Assembly: GCA_965232255.1 (NCBI GenBank) | Contig: OZ246962.1 | Span: forward strand, 186,001-250,000 | Source: Endozoicomonas sp965232255 | Lineage (GTDB): Bacteria; Pseudomonadota; Gammaproteobacteria; Pseudomonadales; Endozoicomonadaceae | Length of the DNA: 64,000 nt | Direction of reading: 5' to 3' | Shown: positions 62,316 to 64,000 of the stretch, in pieces | Numbering within the stretch: position 1 is the stretch's first letter | Layout: the number at the start of each line of letters is the position of its first letter | Notes under the pieces: model-generated | The model's input: the letters and a program-made list of their open reading frames with translations, nothing else | The model's database searches: none | Told to the model about the DNA's origin: nothing | Translations under genes and position numbers: made by a program

Positions 62316-63758
62316 TTATTGCACAAACTGTTTGCGCTCATTGGACGGTGGAATTTTCATGGCCTCACGGTATTTGGCAATCGTGCGCCGGGCCACCTGG
62401 ATCCCCTGTTGACTCAACAGAGCTGCAATTTTGTTATCGCTAAGTGGTTTGCGCGGTGGCTCTGCGGCGATCAACTTGCGAATTTGTGCCCGAATTGCCG
62501 TAGACGAACACTCGCCGCCCTCGGCTGTGGCAACATGGCTGGAGAAAAAATACTTCAGCTCATAAACGCCCCTCGGTGTGTGCAAGTACTTTTGCGTCGT
62601 GACCCGGGAAATGGTCGACTCGTGCATCCCTACTGCTGCGGCAATATCGGCCAGAACCAGCGGCTTCATGGCTTCGTCACCGTGCTCCAGGAACGCTTGC
62701 TGACTGGCGATGATCTCACAGGTCACCTTCATCAAGGTCTCGTTGCGGCTTTGCAAGTTCTTCAAAAACCAGCGAGCCTCAAACAAATGGTTCTTCATAA
62801 ACACATTGTCGCGGCTGTTGTTGGCTCGTTGCACCAACGAGGCGTAATTATTATTGATACGCAGTTTTGGCAGTGTCTCCGAGTTCAGCTCCACGGTCCA
62901 GCGCTCGTTGATTTTGCGCACTGACAGGTCAGGCACTACGTACTGCGCCTCGCCTTGGTCAATGGCACTCCCTGGGCGTGGATTAAGCTGGCGAATCAAG
63001 GCCAAGGCATCACGCAGCTGCCCTTCATGCCATTTGGTACGACGTAGAATGCGGGCATAATCACGGGTACCGAGCAACTCAAGGTGACAGGTAATCAGTT
63101 TTTCCGCATTGTTGAAATGGGGAGTTGAAGGTGGCAACAAGTGGAGCTGCGCCAGCAGGCATTCACGTAAATCGACGCTAACGCAACCAACCGGGTCAAA
63201 CTGCTGGATGCATTGTTGCATCGCTTTGACCTCAGCCATTACCAATTCGCCAAGCTGAGGTTGCAAAGCATCAAGCAGATCATCCAGCGAACAGGTCAGG
63301 TAACCGTCCGGGTTGACGGCCTCAATAATAGCCAACCCGAGCAAACGCTCCCGATCGCCTATGGGCATCATATCCAGCTGCCACTCCAGATGATCCTGCA
63401 ACGACTCCACTGATGGAGTCTGCTGGTCATAATCGTCACTGACAGAGGGCAAGCTGCTGTAAATCTCACTCCAGGTCGAATCCACGGGCAGCTCGTAAGG
63501 CACGCTTTCTGACCACTGTGCTTCCTGTGACTCTGGTTCTGGCCCACTGAGATCAATAAGCGCAGCCTTGTGCTCATCACTATGCTGGCCATCATCATTC
63601 TGGCCATCATCGCTCTCAAGCATGGGGTTGGAATCCAGCGCCTCCTGAATCTCTTGCTGCAGGTCTGTTGTGGACAACTGTAACATCCGAATAGCCTGTT
63701 GCAGTTGAGGGGTCATGGTCAACTGCTGGCCCAGCCTGAGCTGCAGGGATGCTTTCAT
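62316..63758 (-). CDS. rpoN: RNA polymerase sigma-54 factor RpoN
   Basis: 480 residues. Gln/Leu-rich region I (LRLGQQLTMTPQLQQAIRMLQLS) binds activators and core polymerase, an acidic region II follows (DDGQNDDGQHSDEHK), and the C-terminus ends with the RpoN box ARRTIAKYRE that reads the -24 element. It heads hpf and ptsN, downstream of lptB. Confidence 0.97.
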   Translation of the reverse strand: MKASLQLRLGQQLTMTPQLQQAIRMLQLSTTDLQQEIQEALDSNPMLESDDGQNDDGQHSDEHKAALIDLSGPEPESQEAQWSESVPYELPVDSTWSEIYSSLPSVSDDYDQQTPSVESLQDHLEWQLDMMPIGDRERLLGLAIIEAVNPDGYLTCSLDDLLDALQPQLGELVMAEVKAMQQCIQQFDPVGCVSVDLRECLLAQLHLLPPSTPHFNNAEKLITCHLELLGTRDYARILRRTKWHEGQLRDALALIRQLNPRPGSAIDQGEAQYVVPDLSVRKINERWTVELNSETLPKLRINNNYASLVQRANNSRDNVFMKNHLFEARWFLKNLQSRNETLMKVTCEIIASQQAFLEHGDEAMKPLVLADIAAAVGMHESTISRVTTQKYLHTPRGVYELKYFFSSHVATAEGGECSSTAIRAQIRKLIAAEPPRKPLSDNKIAALLSQQGIQVARRTIAKYREAMKIPPSNERKQFVQ

Positions 63759-63926
63759 AGCCGGTGTAAACCCTCACGTCGTTACCAGTCACGAGTGGCC
63801 GTAAGGCTTGCCATATAACGCTGATTATAAACCCATAGTCTTTTTATAAGCCATAGAGCAAGTAGGGACCTGATAGCTCTCAACAAGCTGAGGAAAGAGA
63901 GCAAACGGCTCTTCCAACTCACCAAT

Positions 63927-64000
63927 TCAGAGGCTGAACTGATGACCCAGGTACACATCCCGCACTTTCCGGTTAGCCAGTACGGTATTGCTGTCCCCTT
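63927..64000 (-). CDS. lptB: LPS export ABC ATPase LptB, C-terminal end
   Basis: Only the final 23 codons are inside. The frame GDSNTVLANRKVRDVYLGHQ plus FSL-stop is the LptB C-terminus. It is the gene expected directly upstream of rpoN. Confidence 0.88.
   Translation of the reverse strand, partial: GDSNTVLANRKVRDVYLGHQFSL

Noticed and set aside
1..64000. CRISPR array
   Set aside because: No series of regularly spaced direct repeats was seen.

Overview
The window is chromosomal DNA of a gammaproteobacterium. Several blocks follow the gene order of Pseudomonas and marine Oceanospirillales: lptB-rpoN-hpf-ptsN-rapZ-npr, lptD-surA-pdxA divergent from amgK-murU-djlA, ubiK-yifB next to a PII gene, and a SutA-like RNA polymerase regulator. 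It also carries an enterobacterial-type PtsG, a kbl-tdh operon and a copine-like vWA protein. A marine, possibly host-associated Oceanospirillales member (Endozoicomonas-like) fits, but the species is inference.

Layout: 0-1.3 kb, end of an amino-acid ABC transporter (aapJ, start of aapQ). 1.5-6.2 kb, folE, kbl-tdh, a DUF1186/SEC-C protein and glnK. 6.7-8.8 kb, ubiK and yifB. 8.9-10.0 kb, a wrecked vapBC module: a 485-bp IS200/IS605 derivative with a tnpB remnant sits in vapC exactly after TTGAT. 10.2-11.7 kb, ptsG. 11.9-19.8 kb, the outer-membrane and cell-wall-recycling block pdxA-surA-lptD | amgK-murU-djlA. 20.2 kb, a lone type IV prepilin. 20.9-36.2 kb, almost the whole molybdenum-cofactor pathway in four groups (moaA; mobB and moeA; modBC; mobA-moaBCDE-modA), interspersed with a secreted metallophosphoesterase, a VTT membrane protein with a NYN-domain protein, a cold-shock gene, a putative MITE, a vWA protein and a YcgN-like protein. 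36.3-40.6 kb, a GNAT protein, a thioesterase, galM, tmRNA and phosphomannomutase.

41.5-52.0 kb is a visibly more AT-rich island, all on the plus strand: ureABC, ureEFGD, a urea channel, an ammonium transporter and a FecCD-type ABC importer. It reads as one nitrogen-acquisition unit: urea enters, urease splits it, ammonia is handled by Amt, and the ABC importer may supply nickel. 52.1-59.9 kb holds housekeeping genes (zapE, a DUF2878 protein, sutA-like, darP, pmbA, mgtE, npr-rapZ). 60.3-64.0 kb continues the rpoN cluster, with a large gene of unknown function inserted on the opposite strand between rapZ and ptsN.

The most unusual points are the IS200/IS605 insertion whose removal restores the vapC frame, the 97-bp repeat it shares with the glnK leader, the unknown gene splitting the rpoN operon, the urease island with a linked metal-type importer, the copine-like vWA protein behind a MITE-like element, and the orphan pilin. 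No CRISPR array, rRNA or classical tRNA was seen.
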